From: Vesta saturnalis
Lineage: Eukaryota > Arthropoda > Insecta > Coleoptera > Lampyridae
Direction: 5' to 3'
Assembly (NCBI GenBank): GCA_036346205.1
Contig: JARFJB010002039.1
Location: 289,001-353,000 of the forward strand
DNA length: 64,000 nucleotides
Within the stretch, counting starts at the first letter, position 1. Each line of letters starts with the position of its first letter. The notes under the pieces were generated by a model. That model did no database searches. It saw only the letters and a list, made by a program, of their open reading frames with translations, and was not told the origin of the DNA. A program made the position numbers and the translations under genes. Positions 11,618 to 23,607 of the stretch are shown here, piece by piece.

Positions 11618-11691
<74 letters not shown>
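11618..11691. repeat. (TA)n microsatellite
   Basis: 74 bp of uninterrupted TA immediately 3' of the MULE gene. Confidence 0.98.
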
Positions 11692-11695
<4 letters not shown>

Positions 11696-11990
11696 ACGGT
11701 ACATATTTCTTAAACATGCATAGGGTTTATAAACTAGGTGTAAATTAACTTGGGGTAATATTTCCTCTCTCGAACAATGGGTCGCATCCGGCATGGTCGC
11801 ACTCGGCACGTAATCAAGTAAATTCTTTTAAGGATAGCTGACAAACCACAATTGTATCGGTATTTAATGCAATATTAACATATAAACACATAATAAGCAT
11901 TATATTTAGGTAATCTAGCGGCAACCATAACATTAGTATGATAACAGTTTAAATTACTGCAGACTAAGATCTTTTCATCCAGGCTGAATT
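11692..11990. other. Unannotated AT-rich interval
   Basis: No gene seen. A 15-bp near-tandem pair (GGTCGCATCCGGCAT / GGTCGCACTCGGCAC) sits near 11780-11810. Confidence 0.4.
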
Positions 11991-12644
11991 TAATAATTTC
12001 CGTTAACGCGAACTACTAGACGTTGGAAGAACAATTCCCGCCATTTACCTGTTTCTTACGATATCTCAGGATAGGAAAAAGATATTGACTTGCAGTTTTC
12101 ACTGTTTTATTACTAATTTAGTCTACTTTTTAAAGACCTACTTAAATTTTTATGCTTCCATTTAAAATTGTAAAGAGAAAACACAATATTAAAAAAATAT
12201 TAAACAGCGCCCTCTAGCATTTATGTTATTAATCAGATTGCTTCAAATTTACAAATTTTCTATTGTTTAACAAAAGCTCTTTCAAACAACATCAAGTTTA
12301 TTAACATCGGTTAAGCAGAACCTGAATTAAAGGCGTTTTTTCGTAACAAGGTTCCCACTCTCCACCACCCCTTATTTGAAGAGATAGACTAAAACTTCTC
12401 AAATAAAAAATATGCAGAATTTGTCGAGGAATCTGATTATAATATTTAATATGCCCCTTAATTGAGTAAATTTTGAAAAATTTTGCTTTTTAAATACGCC
12501 CTCTAGCGGTGGACCTACAATTCTGAAAATAATTTCCAGGCGTTTCACGAGGCCACTTTTTTTATAAAAATTTTTTTCCCGAACCCGTGCTATAATCCAT
12601 TCCTGAGATATGGCCGACGACCATTCTTAGTTGGCCACCCGGTA
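11990..12644. repeat. One-armed relative of the fold-back element at 54 kb
   Basis: The right end reads CATTCTTAGTTGGCCACCC, identical to the terminus of the inverted-repeat element at 54072-55044. It also shares CGCCCTCTAGCG, AATTTCCAGG and TTTTTTCCCG-type blocks in the same order. The opposite end is not a clear inverted copy. Probably a diverged or truncated non-autonomous element of the same family. Confidence 0.5.
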
Positions 12645-13435
12645 CATTCATTCAAAGGTGATTATACTGTATGAGTTGCACTTCTCTCGGTGTGCCTTAT
12701 GTTATTTTTCTGATCACATATCTTTGGTATGCCAATTAGTATTATTAGTGTCAGTATTATTAGTTTACTTAATTAAATAACATAGCGCGTCTGTTTAGTT
12801 ACGCATAATTTGAAGAAAGAACGAGATAATGCATACGTTAAATAGTAAAAACAAATGATGGATTAGATATATTATAGTTTAGAAACTGTATTATTGCATA
12901 TTATAAAAGTGAATAGAAAGTAATTTATCTTGTTCGGAAATATGTAATATTGACCTACAGTTAATAGGAAATGTAAATTTCGTTTATTGCCAAAAATACC
13001 AATATTGCTCTGTTTTATAGGCACTCAAGAAACTCTATTGTTGGTACTTAATGATTGAACACAACATTTTTGGGCAAGTTTAGAAACTTTCGGCTAATAC
13101 TTATTGTTGCTATACCATCAGTTTGATAAATCGTATAATGACAAAATAAGATTACGAATTTAGTAGTTTAGTTACAAACACACACTTTTGTATTTTTATG
13201 CATAAATTCTGCATATTTTTATTTATTCGTTGTGGAAATTTACTTTTTATATTGTGAATCTAGAAAATTCCAAATAGATAGCGCAACGTGAGATTTCTCT
13301 TTATGTATATACCGTACACAGTTTTGATAGTATAGAGTACATACAGCTGCGTTTAGTAAACCAGATATTCTTATTTATTTGCCATTCTCCTGCTTATTTG
13401 TACTATGAAATTCTAATCCCTTCAGTTGTAACGTA
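12645..13435. other. AT-rich interval without recognised features
   Basis: No ORF, repeat pair or RNA gene recognised. Confidence 0.4.
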
Positions 13436-14515
13436 TGTCTCAAAAGTTTGGCACAAAATCCAATGGATGTAAAATTCGCGAGAATGATAAAATATTAGGT
13501 TGGCTTTGGAAACAAAAATTCTCTGAAAGTTGGTCGTCACTTTGATAGTTCAATTTTGGAAATGAGCTGTACTAAAATGGCTTACAAATTAGATCTTCGT
13601 AAAAGTATTTAGTCTGGTTGGGCAAATTCCTAAGCGTGAAATAGGTCGCATATCTGAAAATCAAAATATTTCCGGCAGAACTATTTATTGCACAATAGCG
13701 AATTGTGAACAGGGCACACCATGTATAAATCTCCCAAAAAGGGGAAGACCCAGATCTTTTACCCACGCCAGAGCGGACAGGTTAGTAAGAAGAGTAACAA
13801 AATAGAGTTGGAATGTTGGTCAGGAAATGAGCAAGGGCGTATAGTGTAGCAAATTGGTTAGGAATGGTCAAGAATATCGAAAATGTCCAAAATATACGCC
13901 AAATCAGTTGGCACAGTTACCACGATGTTGTCGGGCATTAAGGTGGATACATTTTGCCAACAAAAAAGTGATTTGTTACTGATGATGAAAATATTTCACT
14001 CCAAGTAACTCAGAAATTAAGGGTACGATGGTTTCTATACTGATAACATAGAACGCTGCCCAGAGAATGTTGAGTATGTAGAAAAGACAAAATTTGCTGA
14101 TAAAATTTTGGTGTAGTGCGCGATTTCTGTGACAGGGATATCGAGACCTTATACAGGGCTTGTAAGAGGCGAAGCACTGGATAGTCAGCGCTATATTCAG
14201 AAATATCTGGTCAAACTGAATGATTTCATTAATGAACGTCATGCTGAAGACGATATAGTGTTTTGGCCAAACTTAGGATCATGCCATTACGTCAGGGACA
14301 CTCAAAATTGGCTTAATGCTCATAACATACTATTGGTACCACGAAACGACAATCTCTCTAATCTAACTTAGGCCCCCCAATAGAAGAATTTTGGGCACTT
14401 TTGGGAAAAAAGTGTATGATGGAGGAAAATGGCCGTAAATGAAGAACAGTTAAGACGGAGGATTTACAGAGAACTTATACGAGATATTAGTAAAAAAATT
14501 GCGTCTTGTTGAAAA
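13436..14515 (+). pseudogene. Tc1/mariner-like transposase pseudogene
   Basis: Degenerate transposase across frames. The helix-turn-helix linker NLPKRGRPRSFTHARADRL lies near 13725-13785. The catalytic part shows a DDE-type start near 13980 and FWPNLGSCHY at about 14261-14287, where relatives have Asp instead of this Asn. RPIEEFW follows at 14371-14394. The second acid to the last Glu spans about 36-37 residues allowing one frameshift, longer than the 34 of classical Tc1. The frame 14129-14371 is the only long open stretch. It ends next to the TTAA of the piggyBac-2 terminus. Confidence 0.65.
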
Positions 14516-14531
14516 TCATGGACCACTTCAT

Positions 14532-14570
14532 TTAACCCTCCAGCGGGCGCACCTATGTATAAAGTGCGCC
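14532..14570 (+). repeat. piggyBac family-2 left terminus (TTAA + TIR)
   Basis: TTAA at 14532-14535 is followed by CCCTCCAGCGGGCGCACC, a typical piggyBac-style CCC-start TIR. An internal inverted repeat GGCGCAC / GTGCGCC lies at about 14546-14570. The N-terminal transposase coding segment follows in the expected orientation. The right TIR was not found. Confidence 0.6.
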
Positions 14571-14854
14571 TAATTCGTGTACTATTTCGTTGTGACTAGT
14601 TTCAAGGTCGCGTGACTAAGAATGTCTTCAGTTATCTGAGGGATACCGGTGTGATAAGGCGGAGCTGTTTGTAGTTTCAAATTCGTTTGTTTTTGTTTGC
14701 CGAATTGACGCGTGTCGCCTTTGGTGCACAAAACACCACACGCACCTGATCATGTAAGTGTTTATCTGTATTATTTTCTGTGATTACGGTGTCGAATTTT
14801 ATTGTTTAATGTCTATAATTTATATTCTGTTCCGAACCAGAGACCTTGTTCATT

Positions 14855-15117
14855 TCTAGGGCAAGAAAATATCTATCTGACAAGGAACTCGATACATTTC
14901 TAAATGAAGGTCCCAATATTTTAGCAGATGTTCCCTAAAATCCTTACGATGATGACTCGGAAGAAGAAGAAGAACGTATATAGCGTCAGGATCATTACAG
15001 CGAGCCCGAAAAGGAATGTGTTCCTCATATAAATGAATCCGAAAGTGACGATTAAGCCATGAATGATGCTCAACACTCAACAGTTATGTTTTATGGGAAA
15101 GGACCAGCAAACTTGTA
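14855..15117 (+). pseudogene. piggyBac family-2 transposase, N-terminal fragment
   Basis: Reading RARKYLSDKELDTFLNE...YDDDSEEEEERI...SEPEKE...INESESDD: the acidic, low-complexity N-terminus common to piggyBac transposases, broken by stops. It ends with an FYGKGPAN-like motif near 15090-15115, which in relatives precedes the catalytic domain. Belongs with the fragment at 16440-16970. Confidence 0.55.
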
Positions 15118-16439
15118 AAGTGCCAATTCTTGTCTATCGTGACCTTAATTTAAGTTTCGAAATTTGCATTATTATTGATAAATATATTTACATTACATTA
15201 GTATCTTTAAGCATTTCTTTTTTCGTTCAATAATTAAATTTGTTATATCACAATAATTTCACTTTAGTCTACATAATTACGAGTACCTCTGTATATAGTA
15301 TGTTATGGTCTTTGTTTTTTGAGCAACTCAACACACTTCCCTTTTATAAGGTATGTAAAGGCGTCTAATTACATTTTCTATGTATTATATTTAATAGGGA
15401 ACAAAAGTAGGAACAAGGAAACCGCTTATGTTAAGAAAAAGCTTTTATTTGGATAAATTTCCGTATCGTTGTAAAAGCGTGGTATAACGTCACGATCTTT
15501 ACTTGCATGGAATGGCGCATTATAATGCATTGTCATCTATACGAACATAAATGGAGATACCTTTGTTTTGCAAAAATCACACATGCTGTTATACATATCC
15601 TGTATTCGTGGTTAATATCAGCAGCTTTCGTAGTTCGAATCTGCGTTAGTCGTTTAATCTACGTTTTCGTTATTGTAGGTGCAACATTTTGTGCCAATTA
15701 CCTTGTGTTATCATATGGTACAGTTCGTATTTGTATGTTGAAGACAGATGAAAGTTACAGTACTTCCTGTACGTTTATATTATTGAAATTATTGTGTACC
15801 TTACATTATGGTCTACATTTCGTTTATATTTCGTTTATTTGTACTATGAACACAAATGGAAACTACCTTTACATTATCGTATATTTGTCTTGTGAATTGG
15901 AAATCAGAATTCTCAAGCTACAGTTCGTTTAAGACAAGATTAAAATATTTATTTTGTACAGGTAATTACGTATCTTTTTAGTGCAGTTTAAGTAAATACA
16001 AATCAGTGTAGTTTGTTTTGATGCGGTTATAGAAAGGAACAGCTGATTTCTGTTCTAAGCTAAAAACATTTCAGTTCATAACCTATCGCAACTGTAATTT
16101 GTTGACATAGGTCAATACACGTTTCCTTATTGAATACAGTGTTGATCATATTGCATTTTGAATTTTAAGTAAATATAGATTATAAGGTTGTACAGTGTTT
16201 AATTTAGTAATTTTAAGATATCGTTTTAGTTATTTTATGCTGACATTAATAAGACATTTTGCTTTATTAAGTATACATACGAATACAGTTGTTTAGTGTT
16301 TATTTAGATTACCTATTATGCTTTGAAATACAACCTTTCTCAATTCTTGTTGTATTTTAATTATCAAATTGGACCGTGGTCCAATTTACCTTTTGTAATA
16401 TAACAACAACACACCCAATTTTTTATTTGTTATAACCTA
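15118..16439. other. Noncoding interval splitting piggyBac family 2
   Basis: About 1.3 kb of AT-rich sequence separates the two transposase fragments. A 141-codon ORF at 15507-15932 has no known motif and is Cys/Ile/Tyr-rich as expected from AT-rich noncoding DNA. Probably an unrecognised insertion or an unrelated spacer. Confidence 0.4.
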
Positions 16440-16970
16440 TTTGCCACAAACATTTTTGGAAACGTTTACTCGACAAGCAAATGATTGATAAAATTGTCCT
16501 TTACATACATTCTAAATTAATTTCAAGCAGAAACAAACTAAAACCTGAAAGCAATAAGTCAAATTGTAGAAATACCGATTCTTTAGAAATATGTGCATTT
16601 ATTGGTTTGCTTATGCTCACTTCAATTTTTAAATCTGGTCATAAAAACATGAAGTCACTATTCGCAAACGTTTTAACCGGAACACCTATTTTCAGAGCAA
16701 CTGTGTGTGTTAAACGCTTTGAAATATTAGGAACTGCTCTTAGGTTTGTTGACTCCACAATTCGCGAGAAGAGAAAAAAAACGGATCGAGCCTCACCCAT
16801 CTCCGAAATATTCAATGCTTTTATTCAAAACTTGCAAAAAATTTACTGTCTTAGTGATAAGGTAACAGTGGACGAAATGCTTATCCCGTTTTGTCGATGT
16901 TTTAATTCCAATTTGTTTAATGAATTTTAAACAAACCAGCAAAAGTATGTTCTTAGTATTAAAAATATAA
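16440..16970 (+). pseudogene. piggyBac family-2 transposase, central fragment
   Basis: The open frame 16481-16930 covers the DDE_Tnp_1_7-type segment: an N-terminal MIDKIVLYIHSKL helix, LEICAFIGLLMLTSIFKSG, and KVTVDEMLIPFC containing the first catalytic Asp. The usual RG after PF is altered (CRC), a stop follows at 16928, then residual KYVLSIKNIKGSP similar to the family's KPAKYGI region. Everything C-terminal of this is missing, so catalytic Asp 2-4 are absent. Confidence 0.8.
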
Positions 16971-17206
16971 AAGGTTCCCCTGCAAATGAAGAAAGCTCTG
17001 TGAAAATATTCTAACGCCGGCCCTGGTCCAATAAACTGGATCTTTCCTGTTATGTACTATCGAACGATGTTTCGGTTTAAGTGTAAGTGATTGTACGAGA
17101 ACCTTGGCAACACTGGTTGCAGTTAGGCCCCGTTTTACATTTCCATAGAAAGGTCTGACATTGTTGACAATAACATACTTTAAACTTTTGGTCAATAGCG
17201 TTATTT

Positions 17207-18209
17207 ATGTTGTTTACGGTTACCCGAAGATTGGGTGTCAGCAAAGAAATGGAATTAAGTCGTGACCATTTTCGTGCGACGATTTATTACGATTTTCGAC
17301 GTAGATTATCAAGACAAGAGTGCATCTATCAACGTACTTCCACATTTACCGATGAAGCTTCATCATTTGCGACTGTGTATAAGGATTTTAATCGTGGCCG
17401 TCTTTCGCTCACTGACGAAATTCGCGAAAGTGTGAAAAACTAATAATGCAAGATCGCCATGCGACATACTGTGAAATTGAGGGAACCCTAGGCTTTAGTT
17501 CCACCAGCATACATAAAATATTACATGATCATTTAGCCATTAAAAACGTTTGTTCTCGTTGGATCCCACATAATTTGACGAAATCTCAAAAAGATGCTCG
17601 CGTCGATTGCTCAATAAATACGAGTACAATGGTAGTGCTTCAAAAGACGTATATAAGATTGTAACAGGTAACGAATCATGGATATATGCATAAGGGCCGG
17701 AATGTAAACAGCAGTCGACTGTGTGGGTGTTACAAGATGAAACAAATTCAATAAAAGTTGTTCGCGCTCGAAGCCCATCGAAGGAAGTGTTTTTCGGAAA
17801 ACCTGAACATGTGGCAACTGTGCCTTCAGAGTAACGTAGAACGGTCAATTCTGAATGGTACACAACCATTTGTTTACCGGAAGTCTTCGGTGAAATGCGG
17901 AAAACAATCAAGCGCCTTCGGATCGTTCTTAATCACGACAATGCGATCTCTCACACATCTTGCCTAACAACCGATTATTTGAACACTCACAAAATCGAAT
18001 TGATGGGTCATCCGCCGTACAGTCCTGATTTGGCACCCAATGTCTTCTTCTTGTTCCCGAATGTCAAGAATAAATTGCGTGGAGAACGATTTTCGTCGGG
18101 GGAAGAAGCCGTTGATGCGTTCAAAAACCATGTTATGGAGGTGTCTCAAGAATATTGGAAAAAATGCTATGATAAATGGTTCGAACGAATACAAATAGTC
18201 CAGTCATGA
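17207..18209 (+). pseudogene. mariner (DD34D) transposase, catalytically dead
   Basis: Three overlapping frames cover a mariner transposase. Met at 17249 (MELSRDHFRATIYYDF) starts the helix-turn-helix region. A frameshift and stop near 17440 lead to MQDRHATYCEIEG...SRWIPHNLTKSQ. The catalytic motif 1 reads VTGNESW (Asp to Asn, about 17665). Motif 2 HDNAISHTS is intact (about 17936). Motif 3, exactly 34 residues later in YSPDLAPNVFFLFP, has Val for Asp (about 18040). The frame stops at 18207-18209 inside the TIR of the neighbouring element, removing the last ~20 residues. Confidence 0.9.
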
Positions 18210-18593
18210 AGGGAAGTCCACCTTGCGTTTTTGGGAGGAAACGATTTTATTTTTTTGTGTTCTCAGGCATGATTAGGAGATTTCAAGTCCAAGTTTGCGA
18301 CCTCTAAAACAGGGCGGGGAAGTTTTAATGGTCTAAAAACCGCGATTTTTTGCACTTTTTTTGGTTTTTCGTTTATAACTTAAAAACGGCTACTTTTATC
18401 GACTTAATGGTCATATTCAAAATTAAAGACCACAAAATTTCCTACTTGAAAGTGTTTTTTCTCAATTTCTTACCGGTTCTACAGAAACTCATTTTTTCAA
18501 GGTTTTAACTATTGAAATCGTTTAATATGTCGGTCTAACGCTTCCCAAACTTTATTCAAGACTATTTCACGAATGAAGTGTATAATAGATATT

Positions 18594-18712
18594 TATGTAT
18601 TAAGGGCATAATCAGAAGATTATGGCTCGAGGGAATGTTAAAAGCCCGATGCGAAGCGGAGGGCTTTTATATTCCTGAGAGCCATAATCTACAATTATGC
18701 CCGTGGTACATA
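18594..18712. repeat. Long imperfect hairpin within the 1.44-kb element
   Basis: GGGCATAATCAGAAGATTAT from 18604 pairs with ATAATCTACAATTATGCCC ending at 18702, and the stem continues to AAAAGCCC / GGGCTTTT around the 13-nt loop GATGCGAAGCGGA. Outer TATGTA/TACATA extends the stem. It could fold as a ~110-nt RNA hairpin or cruciform. Confidence 0.85.
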
Positions 18713-18904
18713 CAATGTTTTATTTTATTTTGCACCATGAAACTGGAACAAAATTTTAAAAAGATTCAGTATTCCGGCAAGTTTTTAAATGCAAATGCAG
18801 TGAAATAAAGTCGACAGTAGGCTAATTTGTTGTTACTAAGATACTGTGATATTGCTAAATTGTTGCTAAGGTACTGTTTGTTTGTAAATAATTTGCATTC
18901 TAAA

Positions 18905-19024
18905 ATGGAAGGTGAAAACGCAAAAACTTATTCACAAGAAATTTTAGATGAATTTGAGGCCGCCCAGGCAAAAATAATTCCAAGTAAATCGAAATATTTT
19001 TTTGCTGTCAATCATGCTGCTTAG
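18905..19024 (+). pseudogene. Short ORF resembling the N-terminus of Crypton-type (DUF3504-like) recombinases
   Basis: 39 codons from ATG 18905: MEGENAKTYSQEILDEFEAA then QAKIIPSKSKYFFAV, stop at 19022-19024. The acidic helix followed by a IIPSKSK-like basic turn resembles the start of DUF3504/tyrosine-recombinase proteins of the Crypton group, as I remember them. The catalytic domain is absent. The match is short and could be chance. Confidence 0.3.
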
Positions 19025-19635
19025 CAACAATGACATTTCCGTGCTATAAAGTCCACATTACGCCCGCATTTGGGGGCGTATAAAGAACATTATGGTGGCA
19101 AAACAAAATAAATATATTTTAATATACGTTGAATTTATTAAAAAAAAAAAACTAAATATAATCAATTAACTGATCAATCAGTTATTGAGTTATAAGCAAT
19201 TTGGACTTGGCAGAAGTCTTGAATAAAGTTTGGAAAGCGTTAGACCGACATAGCAAACGATTTCAATAGTTAAAAGCTTGAAAAAATGAGTTTTTTTCCA
19301 TTTTGGCAAATTTTAGCTAATTTTAAAGTTCTGTAGAACCGGTAAAAAATTGAGAAAAAACACTTTCAAGTAGTGAATTTTGAAGGAAGTTTTGTGTTCT
19401 TTAATTTTGAATATGACCGTTATGTCGATAACCGTTCTTAAGCTATAAACGAAAAACCGAAAAAAGCGCAAAAAAATCTCGGTTTTTAGACCACCAAAAC
19501 TTCCCTTTCCTCTTTAGAGGTCGCAAACTTGGGTTTGATTTCTCCTAATCGTGCCAGAGAACATAAAAAAATAAAATCGTTTCCTCCCAAAAACGCAAGG
19601 TGGACCCCCTTTTTGAAGCTCTCATGACTGGACTA

Positions 19636-21684
19636 AATAGTATATTGAGTATATTGAGAACAGTAAGGGACGTTTACCGGTCGACGGCCTTGTTTGGCTT
19701 TCTACTAAATAAACGAAAAGTCAAAAGTGACGTTCTCAATAAAATGTCTAAATTGTTTGTTCTTATTGTTGTGAAATATAGATAGTATATACAATTTTAC
19801 GTTGGTAAGTAAAAGACGTCGGTAAATAAAATCTTACTGACGAGTTGGACCTCGCAACCAGTAAACATATCCTACTGTCTTGGAAACAGACATGGTAAAT
19901 AAAAGAAAAAGCTCTATCGTGCGAAAAAGTGTATTGATCATAAATGAGAATATTTCGAAAAACAATAAAGCAATTTTCAATGACAAGTTACTGTTTTTTC
20001 ATTGTTGGGCTCAAAACATAAATAGTGGCCCTCGTATGTAAAGTTAAAACAACCTTATACTTCCTAAGTCTCTATTTCGTCATCTCACATCTCGTATGTG
20101 AAGATGTAATTGATTGAAAAATCATTTCGCGGATTGAAAAGTGATCAGTTTTGACTTAAAAGTATATTTAATAGCCCCTATAAAAACGAAACCGCCCTAT
20201 TCTAAATTGTACTAATGATAGTCGTTTCAGTCGTTGTTAAAAACTATGAAGCTGTTATTGAAGAATTTCCTACTTTTCTTGTTATGTGGAAAATACAAAT
20301 AAAAATACTTTTTTGGTGTTTTCCAATGAAATAATGTTAATTAAAATATATGAAGCTCTGCTGAAAATGAAAATATGATTTACAACCGAAGTTTAAATTT
20401 AAATTATAAAATCTTTAGTATGGTTCTACATGAGTATGATATTAATTAAATGATATATTTGTGTTATTCACAATTTAATTACTTTTAAAATTAAGTTAAT
20501 TAAATAATTAAAACAACATTGAATTAAATACGGCAAAAAAAACCTTTAACATTTCCGTACTTTGTATAAAAGGAAAAGGAAATTAATCAATCTTCGTTAG
20601 TAAACACAACGTTATTTCCAGCATTATTACGACTCACGTTATTGCTCAAAGTATAACACACATGATATTTGATAAATAATGTACACCGATTTTCTATTTT
20701 TACTATTTACTATTTACTATGTAAGCTATTTTATAGTATAAATACGATTACAATCAGTAAACCAAAGATCACTTTTTAGACATAGATTAAAATTCTTGGT
20801 ATGTGTGTATGATTGAACGCTTCACTAATCAACAATTTAGCAATTGGGAAATGTCAAATGCCAGTTTGTCATGACCAGAATTGCCTTACGATAAATTAAT
20901 ATTGGGAAACTCCCTTGTTGAATAAATCTGCTTAATGTTGTATTTGTAATTCGCTTACTGCTGTGGTCGATGTGTTTATAGTACTATAAAAGAACTTACA
21001 TTCAAATAATAAATATTGTGCATGTGAGTACTTCATAAAATTTATTGCACTTATTCACACTCTTGTTAACGTGGTAAAAAAACTAATTTAAATTTTACTC
21101 GTATCTACAATACGAGAGTAATAGAAAATAGCGTAAAGTAGATTCATGTATTACGTTTCCAATCGGTATGATATTGCTTAAAATGTATTATATAAGTACT
21201 GAAACAGATGTAGAAGCTTTTATTGCAGTGCAGCATCGGTGTAACGATATTGTAAAATGACTCTGATATAGTAAGAACACTAAAGTTTGTAACCATTAAC
21301 GATAAAACGAAATCACAGATATGTACTTTTTTATTGTTTGCCGAATCAAAATTTTACAAAGAAAAAGTTTGTATAAAAGACGGGACGCTATTGTATCAAT
21401 TTTAAAATACTATTCACAGCACATTATTTTTTTCTTACATAAATAATACAATTAGAACATCGCGTGTAAATTGAGAAGTTAAGTAAATTAAAGCATCTTA
21501 TATGTGATGAAATTAACAATTTCAAGCTCTTTCTCAAATGTCTGCATTGTAACTAAAATTATTTAAACGGCTTTTGTATTCGTAGTGCTAGAAACTTTTT
21601 TCTTGTGCTTGGAAGTATTATATTTTTGTATAATTTCGTCTTAAATCTCAATTAATTTATGTTATACAATTAGGGAAAGCATTA
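19636..21684. other. AT-rich interval without recognised genes
   Basis: About 2 kb with no coding motif. A TATAAAAGG word near 20568 is followed by an ATCTTCGTTAGT-like stretch, a weak promoter look-alike without an ORF. Nothing else is supported. Confidence 0.4.
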
Positions 21685-22021
21685 TACAGGGTGTGGCATT
21701 AGTACGACAAAGCGAATTTGCGGCTAAACTGTGCACCGTAGAAAAAAAGTTTTATACAAATGTTGCTTGAATTCAAGCAAGCTAAACCGAAAATATTTTC
21801 GCATATACGGAGTATTCCGTAACAGGGCCCGCTCCAAGACCGGACAACCCGGACATTTGTCCGGGGCGGTAAATCTTAGGGGCGACATTTTTACTCTCAG
21901 AATGTGAGAAAATATTAAAATTAAAATATTAATAATAATAGCATGCCGCCTTTCATTTGTAAAAACATTTCTTATCACTGTTTTTACAAGAAAGTTAAAA
22001 TACTTGTTTTTCATCTATACA

Positions 22022-22916
22022 CAGTCAAAGCTGCTTATAGCGAACCCGCTTATAACGAACTTCCGGGTATAACGTGCTAGTTTTAAAAGTCCCGTCACAC
22101 TATCCATAAGATCCCTTATAAATATTGTTTGTTATAATAAACCCGTAAACAACGAACTTTCGGATATAACGTTCGGAAAAATTGTTTCCGTCCGTTAAAT
22201 TTTACACAAAAGTAAGCAAGTATTCTGCCAGTAAAATAAATAACAGGTACGTAGATTATTTGATGTGCAAAGATAAGGTTTCTGTAATTCTTTTCTTAGA
22301 AATGCATGCCTAAATACTTTCGTAATTGGTATTTAAATCTTTAATCCTAAAGGGTAATTATGTATTTTAACAATACTGTACACGCTGACCTTGCAGGGTT
22401 TTCCTAATCAACTTGTCAATCAAATAAATCAATTAACAGACTAGTTAAACAATAAGTGGCCTAATATCAAGGGTAATTTTAGTGATAATGGCGACGAAAC
22501 TGGGCTATTTTTTTAAATTAAAGAACCCAGATAAAACACTAAAATTTAAAGGTGAAAAATGTGTAGGCGGCAAATTATCAAAAGAGCGGGTAATAGTTTT
22601 TGTGTGTGCTAATTTAACCGGGACAGAAAAACGAAAGCAAATCACTCAAGCCACGGTGTTTCAAAAATGTAAATCGAAAATTGTGTGGATAAACTGTTTT
22701 GGTCTACGAAATATAATAAACAATCGAAAATTACAGACTTTTTTAACAAAAACTAACTCATAAATGTGTAAATATTGTATAATATAGTGATTTATTAATG
22801 TATCGTAAAAATGAAATATGTATGTAACTTTTTTCTTTTATCGTTTATTACGAACTTCGGATATAACACACTTATTTTTCAAGTCCCTTGTGGTTCGTTA
22901 TAACCGGATTCTACTG
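22022..22916 (+). mobile_element. pogo/Tigger deletion derivative nested in the hAT
   Basis: The left end CAGTCAAAGCTGCTTATAGC and the right end ...TATAACCGGATTCTACTG form imperfect inverted repeats, with shared subterminal TTATAACGAAC and ACTT-TTCGGATATAAC words. The 3' side is flanked by TA. About 0.9 kb, holding a transposase fragment only. Confidence 0.75.
22482..22763 (+). pseudogene. pogo-type transposase fragment (DDE_1)
   Basis: 93-codon ORF containing DKTLKFKGEKCVGGKLSKER and VFVCANLTGTEK, the segment after the first catalytic Asp of Tigger/pogo (CENP-B-like) transposases. The DETG motif itself is present just upstream (about 22491-22502) but in another frame, caused by the T-run at 22506-22513. 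After EKRK the sequence jumps to a C-terminal tail (KLQTFLTKTNS), so the rest of the catalytic core is deleted. Confidence 0.85.
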
Positions 22917-23323
22917 TAGATGTAAAGAAAATAGGTATAATTACGAAAAAATAATTAATTATTCAATAATAATTATTAAATAAGAAACACAGGTGTTATT
23001 TGTATACACTACCTAATATAACCGCGCATCGCATATATACCATGTAAATCAGCAAGCAGGGTGCCGCATGAACTTGTCTGAATTAGGAATAGGCAAGAAA
23101 TGACTTGTTTATTGTCTTCAATTATAAAAGGGCTGTCTTATTACAGCATAGCATTATGTTTGCTCATTCGTCGGTGGTGATAACAAGTGCAACTTTCAAT
23201 TGTATATACTGTTCTGGTTCAATAATCAGTGTGATTTGTAATTTTTTAAGATAAGTTAACCGTTAACTTAGCGAATCTACGAAATTAGGGTATTTTTATC
23301 AGCAAAGACAAAAATTATTAAAA

Positions 23324-23607
23324 AATAAATATAGCTTAAAAAAACTAAAAAACACGCTTTAATGTCATCGAATAAAAACGAATAATATTCGTTAATATAG
23401 TTCAGCAAAATATAAATAAACGAAAAATATTAGTATTATTGTAAAAAGCGTGGGGTACTCGAAGAATGAAAAATATGGCACAGAGCACCCCACGCTTTTT
23501 TCACAATAATACTAATCTTTCGTTTATTTATATTTTCTATATTAAATTATTTGTTAGTTCGACTGATCATTAAAGCGTGTTTAGTTTTTTTAAACGATAT
23601 TTATTTA
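23324..23607. repeat. Long hairpin element (~284 bp)
   Basis: Near-perfect inverted repeat. ATTAGTATTATTGTAAAAAG then CGTGGGG faces CCCCACG then CTTTTTTCACAATAATACTA around a ~29-nt loop (23456-23484). Outer blocks AACACGCTTTAATG / CATTAAAGCGTGTT and AAATAAATAT also pair. It looks like a small fold-back MITE, inserted next to the gag fragment. Confidence 0.85.

Larger units (their letters stand above)
18196..19635. mobile_element. Non-autonomous DNA transposon with ~350-bp TIRs and internal hairpin
   Basis: Ends are TAGTCCAGTCATGA (18196-18209) and TCATGACTGGACTA (19622-19635). The inverted repeat continues inward through GTCCACCTTGCGTTTTTGGG (from 18216; mate ends 19605) to about 18560 and 19210, with ~85-90% identity by eye. 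TA borders suggest a Tc1/mariner-type target. The interior holds a large hairpin and a short recombinase-like ORF. No transposase is present. Confidence 0.85.

Noticed and set aside
15507..15932. 141-codon ORF with apparent hydrophobic segments
   Set aside because: Composition is that of AT-rich noncoding DNA; no motif, weak start context, and it lies between fragments of one piggyBac.
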